This document shows, piece by piece, positions 10,537 to 23,290 of a stretch of 64,000 nucleotides of DNA. A program made the translations under genes and the position numbers. The stretch is from NCBI GenBank assembly GCA_963969495.1, contig OZ018318.1, forward strand, positions 176,254,294 to 176,318,293. Reading direction: 5' to 3'. The DNA comes from Ceratothoa steindachneri. Its lineage: Eukaryota; Arthropoda; Malacostraca; Isopoda; Cymothoidae. The first letter of the stretch is position 1; the number at the start of each line of letters is the position of its first letter. Below the pieces are notes generated by a model, which saw only the letters and a program-made list of their open reading frames with translations, had not been told where the DNA came from and made no database searches.

Positions 10537-11622
10537 ATGACCCAGTTCGAAATCTTTAAAGCGCAAGGAGAATCTTTGGGACTTTCCGGAAAAGAACTAA
10601 TTGAGTACGTTCAAGAGGAGCAAAGAAAAGAGGAAGAAAGATAAATCCGACGAGAAGAACGAAAAAGAGAAATACAACGAGAAGAAAAAGAAAGAGAAAT
10701 ACAACGAGAAGAACGAGAAAGAGAAATCCAACGAGAAGAAAGAGAAAGAGATAAACGGAGAAGACAAGCTGAGCTTCACCATCAGATTAAATTAGCTCGT
10801 GTTGAAGCAGAGATACAGTCCGCCAGTTCCCGTTCCGAAGCCCCCCCCTCCCCCAATCTCTCACTAAAGCTCCCCAATTTCAAGGATGGAGAGGATTTCG
10901 GAGCATTTTTAGCCCACTTCGAAAAGATCCTCGAAATCAATAAGATGGATCTGGAGGTGCAAGGTGTAGTCAGATTACTTCCCCTGTTGAATTCTAAATT
11001 CCGCGAAATTTTTATATCTTTGCCATCTGAGTGTACAATTAACTACAGCACCTTAAAAGCTGAGTTATTGGCCGCTCATAATATGACTCCCGATTTCTAC
11101 CGCCAAGACTTTCGAGGAGGTCGTATTAAACCCGGACAGACGTTCCGTCAATTCGAAAACATTCTTCAGAGGAATTTTAAATTTTGGTTAGAATCCTTAA
11201 AGGTTGATCCGAACTACGAGTCCTTAACAGACTTCGTGTTGCGAGATCAATTTTTGGCGTCTCTCCCGACGGAGATCCGCGCGTTCGTCAAGGATTGTCG
11301 GTGCCAGACCTTTAAAGAATGTACTGAAGAAGCAGATGTCTATGCCGCAAGCCATAATTTATACTCCAAGGAGAATCGAACTTCTCACCAATCCCCCTAC
11401 AAGGAAAGAAGGAAGGATTCGCGCCCCTTCACAGGAAAGCCGACGAAGTTTCCGAGCCCCGTAAAACCCCCAAACTTTTTTTCCCAAAACCAACAACGGG
11501 ACTCCAAACCTCCCGTTAAGATTTCTCCTCCATATCTCTTCCCGAAGCGACCGATCATATGCTTGACCTGTGGTGTAGAAAACCACATGAGCTGGTATTG
11601 CCTTAAAAATTCTAGGGTTTAA
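10537..11622 (+). pseudogene. gag: Gag of element A
   Basis: Capsid-type polyprotein, 361 codons from ATG 10537 to the stop at 11620, with a single premature TAA at 10642 (codon 36). Residues 1-30 include LGLSGKELIEYVQEE, shared with element B (LGLSGKYLLNYVQEE). Residues about 30-90 are a highly charged repeat of REIQREE-type units, likely coiled coil. Residues about 145-270 form the SCAN-like retrotransposon capsid region (LLPLLNSKFREIF, PGQTFRQF, LRDQFLASLP, EEADVYAASHNL). A CCHC zinc knuckle CLTCGVENHMSWYC lies at residues 342-355. Apart from the stop the frame is intact, the best preserved gag of the three elements. Confidence 0.88.
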
Positions 11623-11659
11623 AGCGGACCAGCCCACCAAGTTCACTAGATTAATGCAA

Positions 11660-12408
11660 CCCCGGCTCCCCCGGTGGTGCAGACCCAAGCAGAAACTTCT
11701 CCCCCTCCGTCAGGCCACCAGGTAAATTTTATTTTTGATAAAAGTTCATCGGGAACTTTGAAATTTGAGGAGGGCAGCGTGAACGGCTGCCGAGTATCGA
11801 CTCTCGTCAGGGACACAGAATGTACGTGTTTCATCGTGTCTGACGAACTCCTTCCCCCAGTGTACCCTAACAACGAAAAATTTGCGGTGGTACATGAATA
11901 CCTTGGGTGGGCGAACCAATTCCCCGTCGTTTAATGTTACCTGCAGTGTCAATATTATGATAGCTGGGCTGAAGTCATTATAGCACCCATACAATTCTGT
12001 TCCGTACTTATAGGACAGAGCCCCCAAGTAAGTTCCGACCCTGTGTCTCAGGCCGCCCTCCCTCGAGGCCGAGCTAAGAAAGAAGCCCAGGAGCCCGTCC
12101 CCATCAGAACCCCGATACCGTCCGATTTCTCTGAGACCCCTAACCAGGACTTTAGGACGGCACAAAAGGAGTGTGAATTACTAACACCCTTAGGCGATAA
12201 GGCCCAAGACAAGGACACGGAGACTGTCCGTGGACCCCAAGAAAAAAAGAACCCCCAACGCGCCCATGGAGATACGTTCGTAGAACTGGACGAAACATCA
12301 GCGCTTGAAGAAGATTACCCCGCGGAGTCCCTTAATGTAATACAGATAGTGTACACCCAACCTGACGCAGATTACCCTTCTCCTTCCCTACCAGGCGGGT
12401 CTTTGTAA
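11660..12408 (+). pseudogene. Protease and integrase stub of element A
   Basis: After gag, 11674-11934 encodes a retropepsin-like aspartic protease domain: VNFIFDKSSSG, VNGCRVSTLVRDTECTC and IVSDELLPPVYP. The active-site triad DTG reads DTE (11812-11820), which should abolish activity. A further frame (12043-12408) has PVPIRTPIPSDF, then DFRTAQKECELLTPL, which matches in elements B and C the start of integrase. It then jumps to a linker with DADYPSPSLPGG that leads into the RT domain, so the integrase body is deleted. The order protease, integrase start, RT is the Gmr1-like arrangement. Confidence 0.75.
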
Positions 12409-13268
12409 CCCTCTGACCTGGATATATACGCGCAGCTGACACCACATCAAAAGAGTCAGCTACAAGAACTATTTGAATGGAGTCACCATTTAACCACTCT
12501 ATTAGCTCTTTTCGAGCGACTGCGCGAAAATGGCCTCACCATTGGCCCCCGCAAATGTCATTTTTTCCACGAAACCATAAAATATTTGGGTTTCAAAATA
12601 GGACAAAGCAAGTTAGGTCCCCAAGAGAACAAGATTAAGGCAATCGCCGACATGCCCCTCCCGATTACAAAGAAGCAATTAAGATTGTTCCTAGGATCAG
12701 CTTCTCACTATCAGCGATTTGTTCTGAATTTCGCTGCAATTTCGGCCCTCCTCAGCCCCCTTCAAAAAAATAATTCCCCCGATCGTTTACGTTGGAATGA
12801 TGTCGCTATTTCCTATTTTAATCAGCTCAAGAGTAAGCTCATTTCTGCCCCCATTTTAAAGTTGCCCAACCCGGAAAAATCCTTTGGGATTAAGCCCGAC
12901 GCGTCCAACGAGGGCATTGGAGGTGTAATCCTTCATTACAAGGATGATGGAATGAGTCATCCAGTTGCATATGCTAGTCGCCAATTATTACCACGCAAAA
13001 AGAGATATGCCACTATAGAAAAGGAAGCTGTATCAATTATCTAGGTCATAGACACATTCAAGATGTACTTGATAGGAAAAGAATTTCAGATAGGAACCGA
13101 CCACCATCCGTTAGCCTATATTAGGTATGTGCGACACTCCAACGGCTAGATCATGCGCTGGAGTTTACTCTTGTAAGAGTATCAATTTAAAATAAATTAT
13201 ATAAAAGGTTCCGATAAACAGGTCGCTGACGCACTCAGTAGGAATGCGTTACCGAATAGCGTAGAGTA
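12409..13268 (+). pseudogene. RT C-terminal part and RNase H of element A
   Basis: The region opens with LTPHQKSQLQELF, the usual N-terminal start of a gypsy RT, then is joined by deletion to LFERLRENGLTIGPRKCHFF and KYLGFKI, so fingers and palm with the YxDD box are missing. The main frame (12586-13044) continues through the thumb (QLRLFLGSASHYQRF) and the RNase H domain (FGIKPDASNEGIGGVI, HPVAYASRQL, YATIEKEA). A TAG at 13042 interrupts; the frame resumes with FKMYLIGKEFQIGTDHHPL and ends with GSDKQVADALSRN before 13268. The first RNase H aspartate is kept in PDAS. Confidence 0.85.
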
Positions 13269-13679
13269 ATTGTATTCATAGAATTAGTATCTCCATGTAG
13301 GTATATACCGTCTTGTACGACTTAAATTAAGATTCTCTTGTAATATAATTAGTTAATGTATTCCTCTGAATTTTGTGACGCTCAATGTCTATTTTTTTTT
13401 GTATGTATATATATTTATACCCATTAATTTATGTATAAATTATTTTGTCCCGTAGTTACTAATTTTATATCATTTCATTGCTCCATGCCCCCTTTTTTTT
13501 ATTAAGTTTGTATTAAAGGTTATTTTCCCTTATAATCAAAAGATCAAAATAATTATATGTATAGAGGTAATAATAGTTAGGTGCAGGAAGGTACGGTTGG
13601 TACAAGAAAATAAGTTCCTTACAACGGAGCTCTATCGTTGTCCCTTCTCTCTTTTTTTTCGAAGTGACAACTTTCCCCC
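13269..13679 (+). other. 3' non-coding region of element A
   Basis: AT-rich, no integrase and no env-like frame. It ends in a pyrimidine run (CAACTTTCCCCC) directly before the LTR, where a polypurine tract would be expected. Confidence 0.6.
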
Positions 13680-15149
13680 TGTAGAACGGGTTGAGGCCGC
13701 GTTAGTTTCAACCCCTATCACATATTATTTAAAACCACGATGCTCCCACGTGCATCTTCGCTTTGAAGCTTGGCGCTTTATCACAGCCACCTGAGTCAAT
13801 GTTTAAACAAGGAGGTTTATCTTCCCCCCGTTCGCCCCCATACGCTGACCTCGCCAGATTGAGTTAGGCTTATGGGCAGATAAGGCATTGTTCCCAGCCT
13901 CGGCTGTACATTTCCTCGAAGTTCCCACTCCATTGTCCCCCACGCCAAGGGAGTGTCTCGACTATTTAGATGGAAACTTTACCACTAAGATCAGATTGAA
14001 GATCCAGATTTTCGTCGCGAAACATCCCCACGACCCTCTCTCACTTTGTGCGCCAAGGGACCTTGACCTCGAGATTCACCATCACTTGTCCAGAAGAAGG
14101 ACAATATCCCTTGAGTGCCAAAGTTCGAGTCCGTTGACAAGAAACGGTTCTCACCCCTTCTCCTGTTGTTCAAGAGAACAACGTAGAACAGCTATTGTTC
14201 GTTTGAGGCCGTTCGCCAAGGAACCGTTCTTACCCTTCCCCCTTGTTGTTCAGAAGAGAACAACATTAGAACAGCCATTGTTCTTTTGAGCCCGTTCGCC
14301 ATGAAACGGTTCTCACCCTTCCCCCCTGTTGTTCAGAAGAGCACAACATTAGAACAAACATTGTTCTTGGGGCCGTAGACAAGAGACGGTTTTCACCCCT
14401 TCCCTGTTGTTTAGAAGAGAACAACGTAGAACAGCCATTGTTCTTGAGCCCATAGACAAGAGACGGTTCTCACCCTTTCCCAGTTGTTCAGAAGAGAACA
14501 ACATTAGAACAGCCATTGTTCTTGAGCCCGTAGACGATAAACTGTTCTCACCCCCTCCCACCCCCCACCCCTGTTGTTCAGAAGAGAACAACGTAGAACA
14601 GCCATCGTTCTTCACGCCGTTCGTCGAGAAACGGTTCTCATTCCCAAGACGCCACGTCAGAATCATTTTATTCCCCCCTCTTCAGCTGGAACTCGCCAGC
14701 GGACCGAAAATTCCTTCACGTCGCCTTCCACTGCACAAATAGTATAAAATTACGTAAGCCGAACGTTATCTTTGAGTATTTAACCCTTTTGTCAATTCTA
14801 TCCTGTGCTTTAATTGGTTTAGCGAACCATCCCATCTCTTTAACTTTATATTTGTTTTACCTTTTTAAATCCTTTAATCGTCGGATTAGCCCGAGTCTCC
14901 ACGACCCTTTCCATTCTCTGTTTATGTCAATATTTTCCATTTTGTGTATTGTTGATAGTTATTATTAATAAAACTTTATTTTATTAATGATAGCAATATT
15001 ACCATCCTTGAGCTCAGTTCCACTTCTTAAGCATATCCAAGATACCTAATATCTGCCCGCCAGACATCCACGCACTTTAAAGATAATTAAAGAAGTTCCC
15101 TCAACGAATAGTTATATATGGTATATCGTCGAGAATCCATTCTACGACA
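13680..15149 (+). repeat. 3' LTR of element A
   Basis: 1470 bp starting TGTAGAACGGG and ending CTACGACA. It has the same parts as the 5' LTR: minisatellite at about 14120-14640, TATA-like box 14743-14749, AATAAA 14967-14972. Near the end it carries about 35 extra bases relative to the 5' copy. Confidence 0.9.
14120..14640 (+). repeat. LTR minisatellite with hairpin units (3' LTR)
   Basis: Same unit type and similar copy number as in the 5' LTR, including the GTTGTTCAGAAGAGAACAAC inverted repeat. One unit has an expanded C-rich run near 14550. Confidence 0.85.
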
Positions 15150-15460
15150 CACAAATAAAAAAATATCAAAGACTAGAAGAAGTTTCAAGAGAAGCTCACT
15201 CAGAAGGAAAAGGCATCGTGGACAGTTCATCGCAGTGGTTTTGTGCTTCCTAGTTAATCAAAAAACTGAAAACTATGTAGAGCTAGTTGAGAATTTAGTG
15301 TGAAGCTATGGAAACATGGGTTGCAGAATGTCTTTGAAATCTCATGGCAGACAATTTCACTACGATCTATTGGAATTTGAGGGCCACTATAAACGATCGT
15401 TTAGTGAAACCTCATGGCAGACTATATTTGGGCGCCAATTCCTTTAATGTAATTTAAAGT
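15150..15460 (+). pseudogene. Pseudogene of a multicopy invertebrate protein, 3' part
   Basis: Continuation of the 7735-8765 pseudogene after element A. Dropping the element and one CACAA copy joins VFVVPQ to IKKYQRLEEV in the same frame. Further blocks are KTENYVELVENLV near 15260, YGNMGCRMSLKSHG near 15310, and FHYDLLEFEGHYKRSFSE near 15360, where relatives carry a conserved QGERFHQD-type region; much of that region is missing. Stops and frameshifts are present. Function unknown. Confidence 0.58.
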
Positions 15461-16804
15461 TTAACCGTATATCACTGAATACCACTCGTTTCTAATATTT
15501 TAATTGTCTCACTTATGTAATTCTAGAATATATAAATGCTATTTTTGTACGAGTATGATGTAGTTTGGTTTATTCTGTTACGGCACACTACCCTCATCGT
15601 AGTTGTGCCCCTATGTCGCTAGCTATTACGGCGCAACTCATCGTTGTCGCGTCACTAGGTTACTATGGATCTGGTTTGTCAAGCTGCAGACTCGTGCTCG
15701 TTGATTAGGACAACTTTGTCCTGCCTGTGTAGGACGTACATGATTACATCTTCTTTCACTGTCACCTACTTGACTTTACCTTTCATTCGACGCTCGTTAC
15801 TCCAGGTGCCGTTGCAATGCTTGAGGGAGGATATAGGGAGGCAGACTTCTACTTGAATTTACTTGCTTAAATAAGATTTAATCTTATAATACTGGCACAA
15901 GCTGGGGAGATTTAATGGTACAAGGAAGAGAGTTTTACTGGTACGAACGTGGCATGGGTAAGGTGTGAGAAGACGGAGTCTTCTTAGCAGGGAGTCTTAG
16001 TTACCATCGAAACTTACGGTAACTCACACTAAAATCAGAGTGTTACTCGACTAAAATCTGACCGGGATTTAATCAGGAATTTATCTTGTGGATTTCGAGC
16101 GAAAGGGTGGCTAGATGAGAGACTCCTGCACAGCTTTGATTGGACTTGTCCTTTATACCCGATACATGATTTTCAGCACAACTAAAGGAATCTTAAGAAT
16201 CTGATAGTGAAGCCACTCGTGGATTATAATGGGAGGGGAGATGCTGAATAAACTACTTCGCAGAAATAGGAATGCTGAATCAACTACTTAGTGCAAATCG
16301 ATGGCACCTTCGTGTTGGTCCTTCAAAACTCTGTTTCTGAGAAATTATATTCATATTTATACAAAAAATACAACGCCCTATATATAATGGTGAAATATTT
16401 TATTCAAAAAAATTAAAGTTCTTATACACACATGTGTATTCTTTCAGTTAGGCAGCGAGGCTATGAGCAGCATAACACTTCTTCATGCAAATCAAACTTC
16501 CTTCCATAGGGAATAGGTAAATTTTATAAATACCATTATACTGGATTAAAAAGCAAACTTGAAATAAATAACCGTGTTTTTACGCAGATAGAAAATATTA
16601 GTTGCTATCCAAAGACAATATTCGTGTCACACAGTTTTATTATTATACTGATAATAATAATAATAAAAGAAAAATAATAATAAAATAATAGTATCTATAT
16701 TTTAGAAACTGCAAAAAACATACCAGGTCATTCATCAACCAAGCAATAAAATTTTTACTATTTTTGCCCTTTTTTCCAAAAAATCTCGTTGAAAATATAT
16801 ACGA

Positions 16805-16807
<3 letters not shown>
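15461..16807. other. No gene recognised
   Basis: 15560-16340 is less AT-rich than its surroundings and could be an LTR or other element end, but I find no partner copy or boundary. 16636-16690 is an AAT-rich low-complexity run. No convincing frame. Confidence 0.4.

Positions 16808-16878
<71 letters not shown>
16808..16878. repeat. (TA)n microsatellite, left of LTR
   Basis: Pure TA run ending exactly where the LTR starts with TGTGAGGG. Confidence 0.95.
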
Positions 16879-16881
<3 letters not shown>

Positions 16882-18099
16882 GAGGGTATGGAACGTACAT
16901 ACTCACATGCCGCCAGACAATCGTGGGAACGAAAGAAATTTGTCGTTTGAGTTGACCTTCATCTCCTCTGTCTCTCCCTCCACCCTTCCCCCGACTGGCG
17001 ACAGGAAGTCTGACGAAAAGAACGCCTATCTCCAAAAAAAGCTTAAATCTTAATTTCTTTCTTTATGATAGCATGGAGATTGCCCAGAAGGTGCTGCGAT
17101 AAGCGAATTGTCATGAATGGAATCTCTCTCTCGATTTCCCACAATCCTCGGTATAAATAATATCGCCGTCCATCTTTCCACAGCAGTGTCCCAAATCTAC
17201 TCCTGTAATCCTCACGTTGAAAGATAGTCGTTGCCGTAACGTATCGACTACCAACGCACCGTTGAGTCAACCTGGTCGCTGTCTCAAAATTGTTCCTCAA
17301 AGTAAATCCTGCCCCGCAGAGTCTGTGACTAGAAGAGTTCGCTCTGTTGCTCAACGTTACTTGAGTAAGAAAAGAAACATCCAAATAGTTACTGAAAGTT
17401 ACTGTTTGTTAATCTCACATCCAGTTAGGAGTGAACTAACCATAACTGCAGCCAGCAGCCCCGAACCCGTCGTCTTATCCCCCCTCTCCCCGAGAACTCG
17501 TGTTTATGCCACCCGAACCACCTCGTCTGGACCTGAGTAGTCGTCTCTCCAATCCATCACAATTAATGGTAATCTGTAAATCCAGTATCCCTCTATTCTT
17601 AAATTACCTAATTAATTAACCGTGACTGATACTCCCATTGAGTCATTATAAATCTAGACGCTTAACGTCAGTCTTTAATATTTATTCCTTAATTTTGCCT
17701 GTTAACTATTGCTAATTATTATATTTGTGTAAAGTAAAGTTTATTTTGAGTATGTGTGTTTATTTGTGGCTCCTCCCCTTTGACGTACCCTTGGCAAGAC
17801 TTTAATTAAGAGTCCCTTCGGCTAATTCATTCAACATGCATTCAGCACTCTTAGAATTCAACAATCACAAACCTCCCCCCAGTAACAAGTGGAACTTTTA
17901 TAGTGAGAATCCTGGCTACGGCACAACACTCCTCTAACGAGCTTTCGCACGTTCAGTAGGAATTGAAGCCAACCTATATATATATATATATATGATCGTA
18001 GGATTGAGTCATAGGGTCAATACCACCGACTAAAACAAAAGCGGTGTGTCCAGATCAAGTACTAGAATAATTATTGGACCAGACTATGAGCAATTCTAC

Positions 18100-18103
<4 letters not shown>
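16879..18103 (+). mobile_element. LTR inside a (TA)n tract
   Basis: A 1225-bp sequence starting TGTGAGGGTATGGAACG and ending CAATTCTACGACA; the last eight bases match the LTR end of element A. It is the inverted sister of the solo LTR at 38358-39736. Both sides are (TA)n, so a TATAT target duplication is possible but cannot be proved. No PBS or gag follows, so it is a solo LTR or a 5' LTR whose body was lost. An internal (TA)9 lies at about 17976. Confidence 0.75.
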
Positions 18104-19007
<904 letters not shown>

Positions 19008-19114
19008 ACAACAAATGGAAAGAAAGAATAAGAGAAACCACAAGTGGTTCAAGATTCTTTATTACGGACGTTTCGCTCTTCTGGGGCTTATTCTGACTAA
19101 AAGGAAACTAGGAC
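19008..19114 (-). repeat. Dispersed repeat with hammerhead-like core, copy 2
   Basis: Reverse-complement copy of 1683-1800, including GAGCGAAACGTCCGTAAT and the block CCACTTGTGGTTTC. The core is more decayed (CAGAATAAGCCCC), with a weaker stem II. Confidence 0.6.
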
Positions 19115-19779
19115 AAGAAATGAACGAGACCGCCGTCTTAAAGGGGCATGTGACTGGACTTAACTCTGACCATATTCCGAGCTCTTCGCTGTTTCCTCGT
19201 TTCTCTGAAGAGCAGGGCCAGGTTTAGAGCTGTTCATTGGGGCGAAGTTTTTCTTCTGCATACTTTCACGGTAAAGGAAGAAAAGGAAATAGGAAAACCA
19301 TTTCCTATGTCACGTTCTGACCTAGGTTGAAAAAACCTAACTGCTGTTTAGCCAATTTATCCATACTGAACATTGATTTACTACGGATTGATTTATTTAT
19401 ACTAAATTACACTGAATTAAACATCAGCTTTTATTTTTTACTAATATGGAAAAAAGGGGGTAGGGCTAAAATATATTACGTGATATGTTTAAAAATTACT
19501 TTTAACGACCACTCCCAAACACATCCTTTCCTAAAAGAAAGTGGTTTTTAGGGATATAATTTCATATTTACCACAGAAGAACCTTTTTATGTCTACAAAG
19601 ACTAACGATAATGTAGGCGCACTGAAAACCTCTAACAGCGATTATTAAGTAATAGTGATATAATAGCTCGAGGCCAAAAAAAGGATTTTCTGTCAGCATA
19701 ATCTAATTTTACATAAAGCGAAATGATATCTAGGGGTTATGAGGAGAAAAAATATAGTTTAGAAAGAATCAATTAAAGA
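19115..19779. other. No gene recognised
   Basis: Short open frames without motifs. Confidence 0.35.
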
Positions 19780-20310
19780 AACAAACTTTAGAAGGGAGGC
19801 AGGGAAGAGAGTGGCACCTGGCCCTAATGAGATTTTTTTCTAGGATTTGGAATTAATGTAAACATGTGTTGTGTGAGACTTTCGCATGTCAATATAGAAA
19901 ATCGTTAGCCAATGTCGTTGGATTAACAGCGTAGAAACAATCTAATCTTATACCTATCATTAAGAAGGTAATCAATTATGGATCACTTAGATAAACATAC
20001 GTTGATCAAAGAATCAACATGCTTTTACCAGAAGCAAAAGGGGTGGGATGCTGCTAATGGAATGAGTAATTACGATATAGTCTAGCTGCACTTTAGCAAG
20101 GCTTTTGACAGAGTTTCACACCTTCTCCTTTTGAATAAAGTTAAAGCACGTGGGAGTGATAGAAGGCTATATATTTGGGTTCAGTGGTAGCTTAGTCACG
20201 TACAGCAGAGATATAGTAGAGATTAAGTTTAATCTCAGTGGGTAAAACGTTCTCAGATTCGGTCTTGGGGCTATTGCTGGTCCTGATTTATATTTATAAA
20301 TATTTTAACC
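19780..20310 (+). pseudogene. CR1-like LINE RT fragment
   Basis: Frames include TCFYQKQKGWDAANG near 20015, then LHFSKAFDRVSHLLLLNKVKARG near 20090-20155, the palm motif of a LINE RT with its catalytic aspartate context, and a decayed GVPQGS equivalent near 20260. Stops occur in every frame. A possible C-terminal continuation (KLYSSVTYQNIASPT) lies near 20660, but it is too decayed to include. Confidence 0.6.
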
Positions 20311-21060
20311 CTATATGGACATTTGTAAAAGATCGGTAACTCTTTAAAATCAAGCCTTTAAGATGAGAAAAATAAACGAATTTTTCTTAGGGGTCAATAT
20401 CTACAGATTTGTAATGTTCCAAATATTTTATTCACCTAATTGGCAACTCCTACACCCGATATATTTTCGAGTATGGGTTTCCTTCATTTAGTGTAGAGAA
20501 ATTTTTAATCTGCCCAGTTACCCTTTTCTACATCTAACCTGTATTTTAGTGCTTATTGAACTACAGGAATGCTTACATTTTTTTTAGTGGGTAAATATAT
20601 CTTATTACATTAAGCAAAGCAAATAAAAATACTCTTAGATAAATGTTAGTAAAGTGAGAAAGCTTTATTCAAGCGTGACATATCAGAATATTGCATCACC
20701 CACGCTACTTGGTATGGCTCAAGTGTAGAGGTCGATTTTTTACATTGGAAATTAGATATTAGGGTTTATAATATATTTTATATATAAAGACTTTTTTAGT
20801 CACTATAAAAGTGGCGGTCTATTAAGGCAGTCTACATTTAGTCTCAACACACTAATGTGCAGTTTACCAAAAATATTATATATGATTTAGAATATAGATC
20901 TTGATTTTCCGTCAGTGTTTTGTATGATAAATTAGTTCAGGTTAGGTTTGGATGCACTGTATTACATTTTATTACAGAGAAAATCTTTATGAAGGTTATA
21001 TGTTTCTGGTAGACTGCATAAGAGATAAAAAAATTGGGATAGAATATATACATATATATA
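20311..21060. other. No gene seen
   Basis: AT-rich; possible LINE tail near 20640-20760 as noted for the preceding fragment. Confidence 0.35.
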
Positions 21061-21232
21061 TATATTTCAGCTATGGATGCATCTCATTATAATGGAAGAA
21101 GCACAGTCGAATATGGCTAAAGGATGATGAACGTTTATCAGATAGCAATTCTCAAGATGAATTAATCCCTTTACAGCAACCCAGTCATCATTCCCAGGCA
21201 AATGATCATGATAACAGTGATTCAGGTAGAAC
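21061..21232 (+). pseudogene. Possible piggyBac N-terminal acidic segment
   Basis: A frame reads DERLSDSNSQDELIPLQQ followed by a His/Ser/Asp-rich stretch (HHSQANDHDNSDS), resembling the acidic N-terminal tails of piggyBac transposases, and stops resembling coding sequence at a GGTAGA that could be a splice donor. It lies 300 bases upstream of clear piggyBac sequence on the same strand. Weak evidence. Confidence 0.35.
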
Positions 21233-21539
21233 TTTACATTTTTATTTTGAACCATGCATTTTTTTTGCGGTAAAATGGGTGTAATTCTCTAATAAATAAT
21301 AATTAAATTTTATTAAATATATATAAATTTTTATAGTGCTTCTAGGATATAAATTTATTGATATTTCTATAATACCCCTAGAATATCATTGATTTTGCTA
21401 ACCTGAAATCATGATGACCTAAAATGCTCCCTACTACAACAGAGGGAGAGTTTTTAGGTTTATCTTTTCACAAACATCTCTAATAAATATTAATGTTTTT
21501 AATGATAAAATATATATATTTTTAGTAGATGATTTATAT

Positions 21540-22310
21540 AGCCCCTTGTTTTCAATTTCAGATAATGCTACTGGAAATTTCGTGCTTAGGTTGGCTGAAA
21601 GCATTCTTGAAGACAAAAATTATCTCTTATATTTTGATAATTATTTTTCATCCATTCCTCTAGCATGTGAGTGTCAGCAAAAAGAAAAAATACACAGCTT
21701 TCGGACTGTTCGAGCAAATAGGCTTCCCTATCGGTTCTAATTAAGAATTTAAAAGAAAATGCAGGTGGAGTTATGATGAGAAAGGACCAAACATTGATGA
21801 TATTTGAATAAGAACAATAAAATGCTTTGATACGAAGTCTGCTTTGCTTCTTACAACATTTGAATCTGCAAATCCTATGCAGACGGCAAGAATATTTAAA
21901 GAATAGAGCCAAAGTAGAATAGACATGGCTTGTCTCCAGGCAGTTAAAACTTATAACTAGTTTATGAGAAGTGTCGATAGGGTTGTATACAACTAAAGTT
22001 TGATCTAAAAAATATTAGCACCATTTTTTTCACTTTCTTGATATGGCCGTTGTTACATCCTGGCTCCTTTATAGAAGGAATTGCTCACAAATTAGTTAAA
22101 AAAGAAGCAACTTTCCTTTCTAGAATTCAAACATTCAATTGCAAATACACAGTGTAAAGTAGGTAAAGTAAAACGACAAAGAAAATTAGGCCGGCCATCA
22201 ACATCGGAAGTGAATATAGAACATAAAATAAAAAGCGAGCCGCTCCTAAAAAAAGCCTATTCCAGAGAAAAACATCAGGTGTTACACGATAGACCATTAC
22301 GCTGTATTTA
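21540..22310 (+). pseudogene. piggyBac transposase, C-terminal half
   Basis: The frame from 21546 shows LRLAESILEDKNYLLYFDNYFSSIPL, the piggyBac motif around the catalytic aspartate in FDNY(F), then FRTVRANRL. In other frames follow MRSVDRV near 21965 (relatives have MGGVD), a YGRCYILAPL-type helix region near 22040, and ANTQCKVGKVKRQRKLGRPSTSEVN near 22145, followed by ENIRCYTIDHYAVF near 22285. The order matches the family, with several frameshifts and stops. The first catalytic aspartate region is absent. No terminal repeats or TTAA duplications were identified. Confidence 0.8.
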
Positions 22311-22519
22311 GAGCAGATGTTTTCATTCTTTATATTCTTATGTACCCCTTGGCATATTTCTAAATTCATATGTACCCCTAAAATTGAGGATGAAAAAGAA
22401 AGCCATGAAAATGAAATTAATATATTTTATCATGGAATCTATTTGAGTAAACTGCACTGTACATATATAATTGTTATGAATACGCATGACATAAATAAAT
22501 GATGCTCACGAACCACACA

Positions 22520-22760
22520 TTAGTAATAAAATATGCTGCATCACATACATTTTTTTATTATTATCCATAGCATCAAGAGACTAAACTCACGTAATATACT
22601 CAATATTTTGATGCATCACATGCACATCTTTCTTATAATTGCTCAAAACAACAGTGAATTAAAATCAGGTAATAAAAAAATAGTTTGATTCTTCATACAT
22701 ATTTTTTTAGAATTATCCATAATAATCATTACTATGTAACGATAAACAAAACTATTTAAC
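22520..22760. repeat. Weak tandem repeat, unit about 77 bp
   Basis: Three diverged units beginning near 22528, 22607 and 22680 share a pattern TGATGCATCACATACAT, T-rich run, ATTATCCATA. Divergence is high, so this is a tentative call. Confidence 0.4.
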
Positions 22761-22834
22761 TATGTTTCGATAACCAAAGCTAAGCAATACTAATGAGATG
22801 AATGGATTTATTCTTTTCGCAACAAGCTCAGTTA

Positions 22835-23290
22835 TTTGAGGGAGGGACAAACATATAGCTTAGGAGTTTGGAGTTTTGATCTGTATTTTGATTTGATTTC
22901 TAAGAACAGTGAAAATGCTGAATCACAAAGCCATGTTGATGGAAATAACAATAGAGCTCGAATAGCATGTTTAGCAATCGGTCAGTATGAATTTCGCAAG
23001 GGCAACCCCAAATCACAAAAAATATTCACAGAATACACATCACCTACAAAATCATTGAGTTGGAGTTGTACCAGTTCCTCTTGCATACCTGTTCCAGCCT
23101 GCAGCCCCTGAGCACTTGCGGTAAAAGGATTCCTAAAATACACAACTTCATCTTCACCAAAGCCTGGAAAATAGCCATCACTTTCTTCCTCAAGCTTCCT
23201 AAGATGTTCAGTTGGTTGTTTTGTGACGTTGTTGGTGTCAGATTGTGGATTTTGATCTAGAAATTCTGTTAGAGTACTAAGCATAGACAA
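22835..23290 (-). pseudogene. hAT transposase C-terminal fragment
   Basis: Minus-strand frame 23290-22982 contains FRNPFTASAQGLQAGTGMQEELVQLQLND, the pattern W/F-x-RNPF...LQEEL(I/V)-x-L-x-x-D seen near the C-terminus of ZBED-like hAT transposases. Past a stop it continues on the minus strand with AKHAIRALLLFPSTWLCDSAFS, equivalent to the hAT dimerisation helix block (…F…STYLCE..FS), then IKSKYRSKL. The N-terminal zinc finger and catalytic residues are missing. Confidence 0.72.

Larger units (their letters stand above)
8766..15149 (+). mobile_element. Ty3/gypsy element A (Gmr1-like), full length, defective
   Basis: A 6.4-kb LTR retrotransposon with LTRs at 8766-10170 and 13680-15149, both starting TGT and ending CTACGACA, flanked by an exact 5-bp target duplication CACAA (8761-8765 and 15150-15154). 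Between the LTRs are (TA)n, a primer-binding site, gag with zinc knuckle, protease, a stub of integrase, and RT thumb plus RNase H. No integrase follows RNase H, and integrase-start sequence lies before RT, fitting the Gmr1-like domain order. The RT catalytic core and most of integrase are deleted. No clear polypurine tract precedes the 3' LTR; the sequence there is pyrimidine-rich. Confidence 0.88.

Noticed and set aside
11359..12165. Minus-strand open frames over gag and protease of element A
   Set aside because: Shadows of the plus-strand coding sequence, which has clear domain matches.
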